64,000 nt of DNA from Mytilinidion resinicola (GCF_010093595.1 NW_022985440.1:1202634-1266633), one strand, 5' to 3'. Shown: positions 43,205-53,360, numbered from the stretch's first letter. Program-made: numbers and translations. Notes: generated by a model from the letters alone, not told the origin.

Positions 43205-44041
43205 TCACTCTTCGTCTTCGTCTTTTCCCTCGCCATCTTCTTCCTCGGCGTCAGAATAGCCCATCATACTATTGAACGTCTTTTTAATCTCTCGCATACA
43301 CTCAGCTTTTTGGTAGCCCTCCCCAGGCCACCCATAAGCGTGAAACACTTTCCTGTACTCCTCATTGTCAACCTCCTCAATCCCCTTCGCCATTTCCACG
43401 GTCTCAGCGTCAGTTGGGTACTGTTGCTGACATCAGTAGGATGCACACTACAGGGAGATATATTTTTACATACCGCCTCAAGCAATCTGAATTTCTCCTT
43501 TATCTTCTCAAAGAACTCGGCAATGGGCATTTCATCGAATTCGCCATCCTCGAATTGGGCCATCTGTATGATTCCCAATTGAACATCTAAGATCCACCAG
43601 CAGCCGTTCTCCCCCGAGGCAGCAGCGAGAACGAAGGTGTGTTCCGAAATGTCCAGCCCCATGGACTCTGCAAATTCGGCTAGATGGCAATCCTCTGCTT
43701 CGAAAGGGCCTGGACCTTCGAAATCGTAGCCGGCGTAGTCGACGCATACAGCTCCCCCATAAATCTGAAAGGGTTCACCGTGGGGTTGTCTTGAGTCTAT
43801 GTATGGGAGCGCCCGCAACAACTCCATAACCGCTTTCGACTTTGGGGGATTAAAGAACCCGTCGGATACGTCGGGCCACCCTCCTAGTGTCGGCTGTAAG
43901 TAACATTCGTGTTCATAAGCGATTCCTCATACCTGGTGGCGGGGTCTTTAAGGAGCTCTCGGGAAGATAAAAGCTGATGAGGAAGTCGTAGAATGACGAT
44001 ATTGCCGTCACGATCTCGTCCGTTGATAGAAGTGAGGTCAT
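43205..44041 (-). CDS. SUKH-like small acidic protein, copy 1
   Basis: Three exons, 43933-44041, 43474-43883 and 43205-43420, give 244 aa. The exon layout and intron phases are the same as in copy 2 at 50386-51250. Shared landmarks are EIV.A..SFYDFL near the start, GGWPDV at the exon 1-2 junction, a helix ending LRALPYI, then FVLAAASGENGCWWILDVQL and PIAEFFEKIKEKFRLLE. The alternation of 'hydrophobic strand - Gly/Asn turn - strand ending in D..G.I - helix FF..I...F..L' resembles the SUKH (SMI1/KNR4) core, but the match is by eye. Exon 3 encodes FHAYGWPGEG..KAECMREI and an acidic tail (DAEEEDGEGKDEDEE). No signal peptide; probably cytosolic. Confidence 0.72.
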
Positions 44042-45420
44042 GTTGAGGAAGTCTGGTGCTGATGATCGTAAGTGTTACGCTTGTCACGGGTTGCATGCGC
44101 CTAAGTAAGTTCTTGTATAGTCCAAGGATGCGGCGCTAATGCTTGGCACAGGAATCGTAAGCGCCCTTGTGGCACAGCAGAAATAGTAAATTCACTGCTG
44201 CGGCGCTTACAGGGACCAACATTTAGAAGTCCAAGACAACTGCAACAAAGCCGCTTGCGGTGCCGCAGGAATGGAAGGATTGCGATGTTTCAACAATCAC
44301 TATTTCCGTCGCATTGGCGCCTAGTGTGCAGGCTGCGGTACTAGGTCACAAATCCAGGCACACGGATATCTATCACTGCTTGGCTTCAATCTTGCTCACT
44401 CGACACCACTGTGAGGAGCAGCCCAGCTAGTAAGCAGCCAGTTAGTCAAGAGGCAGTCTATTTGCACTACTTGAAATTTGACATCGGGCCTAGGTTTTTG
44501 AAATTCCATGGGGGTACCTCAGGCAGTGGTGAACGCGTGTGCACAAACTTATGACCTATCACTGTACCAACAGATATTCTCAAGTGCCGACGTCAACAGC
44601 CAATAATTGATTGCAACCGCTCTACTTACCCCATAATTTTTGAAGGAATCGCTTTCGTCATAGCCTCGGCGCTTATAGTCCTAGGTCTAACGCGGCGAGG
44701 TTCCCAAAGCCTCCGCAACTGTTTGATCCTTCGACAAGACACAGCCTTCATTAACAGCCTCTTCGTTGATAGCCTCCTTTGTTTTGAACTCCAACGCCCA
44801 TAGCCTCATTCGTTTCAGTATCTAACGCTCTTAGCCTTTTCCGATCTAACGTTTAGAGCACTTGGCCACTCTCGTCCCAATGCTGGATTCCGTTTCTCGA
44901 TTCTGCCTTGCACGTCAACACTGCAGATGGAGGTGTCGAGCATGGCCATTCCTCCTGAGTCTCTTCCCTGCCTCCGAACTAGCCAGACTGGTCAGCCTCA
45001 ATCCACATCTTCGGGGGACTGCGCGCGACTTTGGGGCTCCAACCTCTTCAATTACCAAAAACTACCTCGCCTCGCCCACAATTATTACGGAAAAGAGAGT
45101 AGATTGTATCTACGCCTCTTCGGTAAAATATTCAAGGAAAACCCACAAGGCACAGGACCTCCTTCTTCCAAACTGTCAGAATGTACCTCGCCTCATACAA
45201 GGATCATGGGAGAATAGCTCTACGATCACTACAGGACAGATGGCGGGTTGCATCTACGCCTCTCTTCGAGACGGTATAAATCTTGAAGCCCCCGGAGTCT
45301 CTGCAGCCTACCGACAGCTCAATACTCTGATGTATATGGTCAGTATCTGAGTTTCTCGACTTCATCGCTCCGTTAGATTTATCATTCCAAGTTCACTGAC
45401 CTTGCCTTATTTCCTTTGTC
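44042..45420. other. Intergenic region with MITE copy B; upstream region of the nuclease-type gene
   Basis: Contains the MITE at 44336-44564. A 162-codon frame at 44862-45350 lacks any domain and overlaps the likely promoter of the gene at 45421; it is not annotated. The near-repeat 'gattgtatctacgcctctt..' / 'ggttgcatctacgcctctc..' occurs at about 45101 and 45245. Confidence 0.5.
44336..44564. mobile_element. Mariner-like MITE, copy B (229 bp)
   Basis: Aligns with copy A along its whole length in the same orientation, including 'ctcactcgacaccactgtga', 'gtaagcagccagttagtcaa' and 'ttgaaattccatgg'. The right end (ATGACCTATCACTG then TA) is intact; the left end (CGGTACTAGGTCACAAATCC) has decayed. 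It lies between SUKH-like copy 1 and the nuclease-type gene. Confidence 0.75.
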
Positions 45421-47998
45421 ATGATCCGTTATTTCATCTCATTTCTGACTCTTGGAGCTCTTATCACTACCTCTGTTACACATCCGGCTCCGGCTCCGAC
45501 CCCTTCATCGATCGACGATGCTCACTACCAGGCAGTACAGGAATACAAAAACACCATGAAGTGTACTATCTTTGACCCGTATGTCATCACGTCCCCTCTT
45601 CGGAAGCGCCTACTCATATATACTGGCACCTGAAGTCCAGATCCAAAGACTTCAATCTCTCAGTGCAACGATGTGTGCGGTGAGGCGGTGGCCAAGGCCA
45701 TCGCTGCAGGCCAAATGGGATCAACAACGTGCTTGGTCTTAGGCGGGGACATCAAGTGGGAAGTTGTCAGCGGTGTGATATCACAAAACTGTTTTCTAGA
45801 GGTATCAACCTGATCAACATCCAGGCAATCTCAAAGTTGCACCCGCTCAGTGCTCGTGCAATAACAATTTTCTCAACCAATTCGCAGACCTACTGATGGA
45901 AGCGTTGCCGATAATCGCAGAAGTACGGCCTATGATAGCACTTTGATACTGTCTTTGCTAACGACATGGGGTAGATTGGCTGCGACCTGCTAATGGGGAT
46001 GTTGCAATTGGTCGTTGAAGTTGGAGCTCTGGCTATTCCTGGTGTAGGCGAGGCAATTGATGGAGCTATGAGTAAGGCGTCATCTAATCTACGAGTGCTC
46101 TGCTGACTCTTCGAAGTTGCTGGCATTGAAGCGGCTAAGCTGATTTCTTATTCGGTCGATGCTGGCGAAGCAGGTGCCAGTGTCTTTTCAAATTGGCTAA
46201 CGAAAGGCTGCGGCAAGTCTTACCTTCCTCCCAATGTGAAGAAGGCGTTCGATATCTTCAACAGCGTCAACAACCTTATCTTGCCGAAGGGGTTCAAGAT
46301 CCCGCCAAAAGTCCCAAAAGGCGGCAAGAAGCCAAAGGCCCCAAAGACTAAGGTTCCCAATGACGACCCAAAGACCGCAAAGGACGGCCCGAAAACGAAT
46401 GCACCATCCGAAACCAAAGCTCCACCAAAATCGACTCCAAAAGCCACCAAAGCATCACATGCGACCACAATGATAACAAGTCCACCAAGTACCAAAGATC
46501 CACATAAGTCCGCAAGCAATAAAGCTTGTACGAAGAAACAGAAGCGTGCACCACCTGGGAAAGAGCCTGGGAACGAGATCCGTGAGTGTACACTCTCAAT
46601 CTGCCATCAATTCTAACCAATAATGCTAGCTGATGACGGCGAATGCGACGATCCCAGCTTACACATCACGAAAATTACCAAGTCCAACCCGGTTCTCAAG
46701 ACGATCACGAAGGACTGCGACTTCAAGAAATGGCCCCAAGCATGCTACCATTACTATTCGGCTATCCAGAATGATGACCGAATGTCGAGCGCATATACTT
46801 GTCGAGACGATAATCGTAGCCGCAACGGAGGATCCACACGTGACTGGAAGTCACAACATGCCTTGAAAGGTTGGAAAGACTTCACCAAGCCAGCTTATAA
46901 GTTTTGGAGTGATGAGAATCCTAAAAAGAAGCCTAACTGCCAATTGGACGAATGGCCACCGGCCTACTTCGTTCCTCCCAATCCCAATCCCAATCCGAAG
47001 AAGGGTGAATACAAGCCTCCAGTGGTCGTGCGCTGGATCCCTGGAAGCGAGAATGGTGGTGTTGCGTCCCTCTGTGCGTATGATTTCATTCCTTTCAAAT
47101 TTCTTGCAACTTTTAAGAATTGCCTCTCTAATTGAGCCTCGAAGGGAATAAATACTGCGATGATGAAGACGGCGGGTTTAAGAACGGTCAACTTCTTAAA
47201 CAGTACGGCCAAGTTAAGAAACCCCCCACCGGAAAGAAGTTTGGTGACGTCAACGAACGCTTAGTCAAACTTATTCGTCCGGGAGAAGAGGTGGTAAAGA
47301 AAGGAAAAGATAAAAAGGCAACTACTACGACTGAGTTCGAAGCTGAGTACACTCGAGCTGTATTCGAGATCTCGTTCGACAAAGACTTTAAGGATTTTCC
47401 TACGAAGGAAAACGATTGGGGCCTTAGAGAGAACCCGTGCTGGCCGGAGGACATTGTTCCTAACGACCCCGGGTTCGTGGTGTTCACCGACGACCCTTGG
47501 TACAAGACAGCTGGATCTCCGAAACTTGTGGCAGAACTCAAGAAGCAGAAGGTGTTGTACAAGAAGGCTCCCTCGGCAGACATGGTTAAAAAGGCAAAGG
47601 AACGGCAGAAAGGTAACCCGAGCGATGATAAACCAGTTGAGCGATCAATAGAGCTCATAGATGATGGTGGCCTTGCCGTCCGCGGAACGAATACCTCTCG
47701 TAGGCTCACCCCCGACGAGATCCGGCAGAACCTGCAAATCATCCGTTGTGCAGACAGCACGTGCTCTGAAGAGCGCAAGGGTCTGCGCGACGAAGGAGAA
47801 GAAGCCCTAGTGATTTCCGGAACTACCATAGGTTTACCTGCTTTACCTTCCGTTAACGTGGACAGTATTCCGACTATTATGCCAAGAGCATATCTGGAAC
47901 CCAAGGACAATACGAGGACCTCAGTATCTCCAGAGCTACCGATGTCGACGAAGGAATCTTCCTCGTATGCAACTCTTCGAAGGCGAAAGGCCTTGTAA
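45421..47998 (+). CDS. Large secreted protein with NucA/NucB-type DNase signature
   Basis: Seven exons keep frame throughout: 45421-45578, 45636-45755, 45802-45922, 45975-46071, 46117-46581, 46630-47073 and 47145-47998; 752 aa. The N-terminus is a signal peptide (MIRYFISFLTLGALITTSVT). Residues ~50-200 contain paired cysteines (SQCNDVCGEAVAKAI; QCSCNNNFLNQFADLLME) and a hydrophobic helix EVGALAIPGVGEAIDGAM. A Lys/Pro/Thr-rich linker (~220-310) leads to the domain at ~320-500, with DCDFKKWPQACYHYYSAI, NCQLDEWPPAYF (~423) and VVRWIPGSENGGVASLW (~453). The D-E-W/Y-P and 'P.SEN' pair is the NucA/NucB nuclease hallmark. The first ~320 residues may serve delivery. The C-terminal ~250 residues are unassigned. 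The domain call is by motif only and activity is not shown. Confidence 0.75.
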
Positions 47999-48616
47999 TC
48001 TGTCATTCTCGTATACTACACTGTTATTCTCGTACACTTCACTGTCTCAGCCACTTTCTGGGTTATTTTTCTAAAATATCTCCCAATTCTTTCCCTTTAC
48101 GCATAGGTCTCTGTTTAGCATAGCGATGTATGGATTTGCATGTTTTATGGCGTTTTGTATAAGTCTAGACAGTTGGTGTTATTGAATCCCTTATGTTGAG
48201 CGCTTACTCTTTCCTAATTCTCTACATGAACCAACAGACTAGTCACTCCATATTTCTTTGTCAGTAGACATACCATTGCGAGCTCTCATATCAGAGTATT
48301 CTTTCCTTCTTTCCCTTGGTCTCCATGAGATTGTTACTCGTCACGACACATGCGCCATCGCTGATGTTACTATCCCGAAGTCTGCTTTTCACCACTTGAG
48401 GTTCAACGGCGCTAGACCGTTTCAGTTGAGTGGCCCACTTAAATATGTCTTAGCGTCACTTCATCTTCGACCCTGGTGTTGTCTCCAACTCTTCCTTCCT
48501 CTTCACCGTACATTGCAAGAATCATCTCACGATCAGCCAGTACATGCCAGTGACTCTCTGAAGCTCTACAAGCACAAGACATTGCTCCCATCAAGCCAAT
48601 TACGAATTTCTTCACA
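47999..48616. other. Intergenic; 5' flank of the first MASNNT gene
   Basis: The last ~220 bp (about 48400-48616) resemble the 5' flank of the second MASNNT gene (about 51540-51767): shared order 'gttcaa(c/a)gg', 'cccact(t)aaa(t/a)atgtctt', 'cttc..cctc(t)tcaccgtacat'. Confidence 0.5.
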
Positions 48617-49789
48617 ATGGCTTCGAACAACACTACCACTCCCGCCCGCGACGCCCGCAAGCACACTCTTAGCGAGACGCGCGACAACGACGAAAAGGGA
48701 GGCGTATCTCCTCCACGCAAGATCTCCAAGGTTGAGCAGGGGGAAAAAATCGACTCCGTCGATATGCCGGTGACGGCGGACAAGCCCGTCATGGGATCTC
48801 CTACCGTCTCCGAAGGGTTCGCTTCTGCGTTCTATCATGCCGGCACTGTCGAGCATCCGGACCAGAAAGGCGAGAGCTTGCTGGCTGGTATGCACCAGCT
48901 ACCGAAGAGCCTGGACGAGCAGGATGTCACCATCGGTGGCGTCGACGAGACCAGCGCTATCAATGTAGCTGTCGAACTGCCGGACCAGAAGGGTGATGCC
49001 TTACTGGCCGGTGTGCACCAGCTGCAATCAATGGGTGTGGGAAAGCTTGGCACAGGTGCTCCTACCCTCGCCGCAGCGATCGCTCACGCGGTCGATACAG
49101 CTGTCCAGCAACCGAGTAAGCAAGTGGCTCGTTCCTCGCTTGCCGAAGGACTTCAACAGCTGGATGTTGATCCAATGAGCCAGCAAGAGGCAGGAAGTTC
49201 CTCGCTGGCCATGCATCAACTACAAGACCAGCCACTAGACGGCACATCACAGCTGATGGATGGCATCGAGCAAGAATCTCAGCAGGGGTGTGCCGCCTGC
49301 GTTAACTACGGGCTCTCCGGAGATCACGACCATCAAGGTAGGCCGTGCAGCAAACGGTTCCGCAAAGCTAAACGCCTAGGGTATTATATGCAGTGGGATG
49401 GCGCCCCGTGTGCGAAATGCCTACCATTAGGCCTCCAAAACCCTTGGCACCCTTCTTCATGCTGCAACGCCGATCTCCGAGACAAGATAGTCCAGTCGCT
49501 AGCGAAGAAGAAGGCTGACAGCGACGATCACTGGTTCAGAAACGAACTCCCGCGCCGACAGCTAGAGCGTATGGACCTGCGCACCCTGATGGTCAAGGCG
49601 AAACCCTTTATGGAATTAGAAGACAAGTCCCTTATCCAGAAGTATGTCGATAATGTTCTAGAACCATACGTCCTACTTCTGGTGGAGAAAGAGGAGAAGG
49701 CATGCGCGCTAGTCTTCTGTATTCTCTTGTATTTCTGGATTCTCCAAGACATGGCTTTACTGCTAATGGCGTTCGACGCATTTACCTAA
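48617..49789 (+). CDS. MASNNT protein 1, Cys-rich, function unknown
   Basis: Single exon, 390 aa, starting MASNNTTTPARDARKHTLSE. The N-terminal half is disordered and carries an internal repeat of about 40-50 residues: PDQKGESLLAGMHQL, PDQKGDALLAGVHQL, then the weaker SLAEGLQQL and SSLAMHQL. The second half has a candidate zinc-binding region, CAACVNYGLSGDHDHQGRPC ~30 residues~ CAKCLPLG..CC (about residues 225-280), followed by a helical basic region. The last ~25 residues turn hydrophobic (ALVFCILLYFWILQDMALLL) in a segment where the paralogous gene has an intron, so the true 3' end here may be altered. No domain is recognised. Confidence 0.65.
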   Translation: MASNNTTTPARDARKHTLSETRDNDEKGGVSPPRKISKVEQGEKIDSVDMPVTADKPVMGSPTVSEGFASAFYHAGTVEHPDQKGESLLAGMHQLPKSLDEQDVTIGGVDETSAINVAVELPDQKGDALLAGVHQLQSMGVGKLGTGAPTLAAAIAHAVDTAVQQPSKQVARSSLAEGLQQLDVDPMSQQEAGSSSLAMHQLQDQPLDGTSQLMDGIEQESQQGCAACVNYGLSGDHDHQGRPCSKRFRKAKRLGYYMQWDGAPCAKCLPLGLQNPWHPSSCCNADLRDKIVQSLAKKKADSDDHWFRNELPRRQLERMDLRTLMVKAKPFMELEDKSLIQKYVDNVLEPYVLLLVEKEEKACALVFCILLYFWILQDMALLLMAFDAFT

Positions 49790-49794
49790 GTTCG

Positions 49795-50025
49795 TAGATG
49801 AAAGGAGTAAACCTTACCAAAAATCTGGTTTCACGTGCGTAGCGCGTGGGGTCACCTTGGCTGGAAGCTCGAGACCTTTACGATTGGTGCCAGGGATAAG
49901 TAGGCGCTGTTCTTAGAACGCGACCGAAACCAAGACGAGCAAAAGCAACGAGTGTCGAGGATATGGACAAACATCGCGGGCAACTAAGACACGGGAGACA
50001 TGGGAAATATCGGAGATTCAATGAT
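49795..50025. repeat. Duplicated 3' flank, copy 1
   Basis: Aligns with 53086-53360: shared 'gatgaa(a)ggagtaaacctt', TCACCTTGGCTGGAAGC, 'gagacctttacga', 'ggtgccagggataa', 'ccgaaaccaagac(g/a)agcaaaa' and a 'cgggagaca' block. It follows directly after MASNNT gene 1 and ends 10 bp before MITE copy C. Confidence 0.75.
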
Positions 50026-50035
50026 GCGGTGCATA

Positions 50036-50256
50036 CAGTACTTGGTCATACGTTTGAGCATAGGTACACTGCTCGGTCGCCACTCTTGCTCGCTCGGCAC
50101 CACTGTGATGAGTACCCTAGCTAGTATATCTTCGGTTAGTCAAACGTTAGCACTATTTCTATTGTGTGGCGTCTTACATCGTGTTTGGATTTTCAAAAGC
50201 CTATCGGGACACCCCAAGCGGATTCAAGAAGTGCCCAAACTTATATCATAATATTG
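50036..50256. mobile_element. Mariner-like MITE, copy C (221 bp, most diverged)
   Basis: The left end TA-CAGTACTTGGTCATACGTTT is well kept; the right end (CAAACTTATATCATAATATTG) is decayed. The internal block 'ctcgctcggcaccactgtgatgag' matches copies A and B. Same orientation as the others. Confidence 0.68.
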
Positions 50257-50385
50257 CACTCGCTTTCAGTTAGGTGAGAAAGATTAAAGCCGGAAAAACC
50301 AATGAGTTCACATCGCGGTAGGATTTTAAGAATGGAGACGAATCACGGATATACTGAAGATGAGTAGTATTTGAGATTAGATCAA

Positions 50386-51250
50386 TCATGTATCCATTTC
50401 TTCAATACCCTCTGTCAGCTGTTGAACATCCTCATTGCCTTCATTATCATCATCTTCAGAATCAGACCACCCATTCTCTTCACGCCACGCTTTTCGTATC
50501 TTTCGCATACACTCGTCCTTCCCGAGACTGAACTCCGCTGACGGCCAGCCATACGAATGGAAGATATCAGCAAGCCTTTCGTTTTGATCGTCATCACATC
50601 TTTCTGCCATTTCCACCTCGTTTGCGTCGATTGGATACTGCCGCCGGTCAGTGGAACACTGCCGAATCGAATGTAGAGTCGAATTTAGGCTTACCACTTC
50701 GAGCGACCGAAACCTCGACTTGATGACTTCGAAGAATTCGCTCGCGGGATATTCCTCCCATTCGCAATAGTCGAATTCGCGGAGCGAGATGATTCCCGTC
50801 GCAGTCTCAAGGATAAAGTAATACCCATAATGGCCGCCACTAGGTTGCGCTAAAACAACCTCGGATTCAGAGACGTCGATGATCTCCCTCAAAGGATACG
50901 GATCAGGATCATGCGGGCCGGAGCCTTCAAACTCATCCCCTGAATAGTCCCACACCGCGGTTTTCTCGTACACTTGATGGTCGTCACCATTTTGGTCTGA
51001 GTGGAGATAAGGAAGATGCCGTATCACATCAAGCGCGGCCTCGTTTTTTGGAGGACGATAAGAAGAACCATCGACGTCTGGCCATCCGCCTAATGATAAC
51101 GCTTTCGTGAGTAACATCGTCGTGTGCAGACAGACTATAGGATCAAGTACCATAAGGCGGGTATTTTAAGGCGCTCCGCGGGATGTGCAGGTTAGCGAGG
51201 AAATCATAGAAGGACGCCACTGCTCCCACAATTTCATTCGTTGTAGCCAT
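50386..51250 (-). CDS. SUKH-like small acidic protein, copy 2
   Basis: Three exons, 51151-51250, 50695-51089 and 50386-50637, give 248 aa. It begins MATTNEIVGAVASFYDFLAN and joins PPYGGWPDVDGSSYRPPKNE at the first junction, as in copy 1. RHLPYLHSDQNGDDHQVYEK, WDYSGDEFEGSGPHDPDPYP, SEVVLAQPSGGHYGYYFILE, then a strand TATGIISL and PASEFFEVIKSRFRSLEVV give the same predicted core as copy 1. Exon 3 has FHSYGWPS..KDECMRKIRKA and an acidic tail. Intron positions and phases are conserved with copy 1, proving duplication. It is divergent from MASNNT gene 2 (518 bp between starts). SUKH assignment is by pattern. Confidence 0.75.
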
Positions 51251-51767
51251 GTCACTTTGCAGGACGGTAAGAGTAATTTCGTAGCAGCGAATCTCGATGT
51301 ATGGGATGGGATGGTGCTCGAAGTCGTTGAAGTTGGATGTGAGTTACGCGCCGGTGCGGCACAGCTAGGTAGACCACGTCCAAGAATGCGCGTAAGACTC
51401 TAAGAATATGCATACCAGCCTAGCACTGTTTGAGGTCCCCCAGTAGATTAATATAGACTTTAAAGCGACACTTTTGGGAAGCCTAATAGCTCTGCAGGCC
51501 ACCCTAAACCGTGCTAGACTGCCTGACTGCCACTTGACGTTCAAAGGAGCCCAGCTCGGCGCTAACCCGTTCCTATCAAGACCCACTTTAAAAATGTCTT
51601 GGCGCGTATCTATCTTCCGACGCGTCTTCTCAAATTCTTCTCCTCCTGCACCGTACATCGCTAGATTTCATATCAGGAGTACAAGCATACCAGCGCTACT
51701 TTCCAAGCTCCCTAAGCACCAAAGAACGCTCATCGCTCTCACCATTACCGAAAACATCACATTCGAA
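51251..51767. promoter_or_regulatory. Divergent region between SUKH-like copy 2 and MASNNT gene 2
   Basis: 517 bp. The gene-2-proximal half resembles the 5' flank of MASNNT gene 1. An open frame from 51474 runs into the gene in frame, but the ATG at 51768 matches the start in the paralogue. Confidence 0.5.
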
Positions 51768-52976
51768 ATGGCCTCCAACAACACTTCGGTCCGTAGCCGC
51801 AAAGGCACCAAGGCCCAGAAGAAGGAGGAGAAGAAGTCGGCGCAGTCTGCTCGGGCTGTCGTCGTACAGGCTATCCAGCCTGTATTTCCGGTAGTGGAAG
51901 CCCCGGCGACCACTACCGCAGCGGTGTCTCTTGACATTGGTATGGTGGAGAACGATCCCGCATCAAAGCAAGCCGGCTATCCGGCCTCTGCTGCTGTTCA
52001 ATCGGCGCCTCAGGACGTCGATATGATCGGTAACACCCAAGAGCAACGGCCACACAAGCCTCAGGGATCTGTGGTTGCTGTCTCCCAGGCTGTAAGGCCT
52101 ACCTTTCCGTCACAGCACCGTGGTCTGACCCGGGCTGATACCGAAGCTGCGACAGACATTGTACAAGAGGGCTTAGCCCCGGTCTCGTCTGGCGGAGGGG
52201 CTGCAAAGCCTACTATTCCGATGATTCATGACAAGGGCGAATACCCGATTGATCTCGAAGCGGCGTATCAGGACGTCGATATGGTCCCTTGCTCAAGATG
52301 CTTATCGATGCATCGAGTAAATGCATGCCAGGGTCTTGCAGGCGCGCGTCATGAATATCATGGCCCTGGCGCCTCGACTTTTGCCGAGGACGACGAAATC
52401 TTAGCAAGCTGGAGGAGGCAAGGGATAACTTTCCCTCGTCCATCCGAAGTTCAGAATAGAGAGCGTGCAAAGCAGGTTCCGATTCCGGCGCAATCCAAGC
52501 CGAAGACTAACCCCGGAAAGCCCACCCAGGCCAAACCGAACGGGAGTCCGCAGGCTCGCTCTCAGAAGAGAAAACGTGATGACGACAGTGTTGTCGGAGA
52601 CCATCCGTTATGGGGCAAGCTCAAGCTCTCCCGCAAAGAGCTCGAGGGTTGGGACATTATGAATATAATAGGAATCGGAAACCGCATGACGGAATCTGAT
52701 GAAAAGCGAGACTATACTAAATATATTCTAGTGCCACGCGTGAAGCTAGCCAAGAATCTCTCACGAAAGCAGCTAAAAGCGCTCTCTTACGAGACATTGG
52801 AAGAAGTGGAGCGTTCCCTGCCTCGCGAGGGACAAGTTGCCTGGCACAGAGATGTCATGGAACGATGGCTAAGGGTTAGGGCTTCTGAAGAGAGAGGCAA
52901 AGCCCAAGCGAAGTTCAAGGGTAAAGGAAACCCGAAAGACAAAGACAAGCGTAATGGAAGAGGCGGCAAGTCGTGA
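51768..52976 (+). CDS. MASNNT protein 2, basic, function unknown
   Basis: 402 aa from MASNNTSVRSRKGTKAQKKE to a TGA at 52974. A strong intron (gtgagt at about 52973, branch ctaac, cctag at about 53080) could replace the last codons and extend the protein ~50 residues to a TAG near 53196; the duplicated flank would then be partly coding. The N-terminal half is Lys- then Ala/Pro/Val-rich and disordered. PCSRCLSMHRVNACQGLAGA (~176-195) recalls the Cys pairs of protein 1. The C-terminal third has helices (KLKLSRKELEGWDIMNIIGI; KLAKNLSRKQLKALSYETLE) and a Lys/Arg/Gly-rich tail. Beyond the first six residues, similarity to protein 1 is slight. Function unknown. Confidence 0.65.
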   Translation: MASNNTSVRSRKGTKAQKKEEKKSAQSARAVVVQAIQPVFPVVEAPATTTAAVSLDIGMVENDPASKQAGYPASAAVQSAPQDVDMIGNTQEQRPHKPQGSVVAVSQAVRPTFPSQHRGLTRADTEAATDIVQEGLAPVSSGGGAAKPTIPMIHDKGEYPIDLEAAYQDVDMVPCSRCLSMHRVNACQGLAGARHEYHGPGASTFAEDDEILASWRRQGITFPRPSEVQNRERAKQVPIPAQSKPKTNPGKPTQAKPNGSPQARSQKRKRDDDSVVGDHPLWGKLKLSRKELEGWDIMNIIGIGNRMTESDEKRDYTKYILVPRVKLAKNLSRKQLKALSYETLEEVERSLPREGQVAWHRDVMERWLRVRASEERGKAQAKFKGKGNPKDKDKRNGRGGKS

Positions 52977-53085
52977 GTAAGCCGTAAGGATACTCGCTAT
53001 TCGTCCGTACTCCCCTGTTTTCGTTGACTTTCCTGAACGTCACGTTACTGCTAACCTCTCCCTGTCTACTTTCCTAGATTCCTAG

Positions 53086-53360
53086 ATGAAGGAGTAAACC
53101 TTGTTAACAAATCTGGCTCGATCCTGCATTGCACATTGTGGGGTAGAGTCACCTTGGCTGGAAGCTTGAGACCTTTACGAGGTGCCAGGGATAATTAGGC
53201 ATGGTCCTGAATCTTCAGGATCGTGGCCGAAACCAAGACAAGCAAAACAAAGCCAATCGAATACGGAAGACACAGACGACACGAGCGAGACGGACCAAGC
53301 GGGCGAGGTTGAGGCATAATGCGGGAGACACACGGCGGAGGGATCTCGGATTGAAGGGTC
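53086..53360. repeat. Duplicated 3' flank, copy 2
   Basis: Counterpart of 49795-50025, starting GATGAAGGAGTAAACCTT. Contains TCACCTTGGCTGGAAGC and CCGAAACCAAGACAAGC. Compared with copy 1 it has insertions near 53120 and 53220. Confidence 0.75.

Noticed and set aside
45779..45975. Stops in all simple readings of the nuclease-type gene, suggesting a pseudogene
   Set aside because: A 46-nt intron (45756-45801) and a 52-nt intron (45923-45974) with acceptable splice sites restore one frame and recover conserved-looking cysteines, so the gene is taken as intact.
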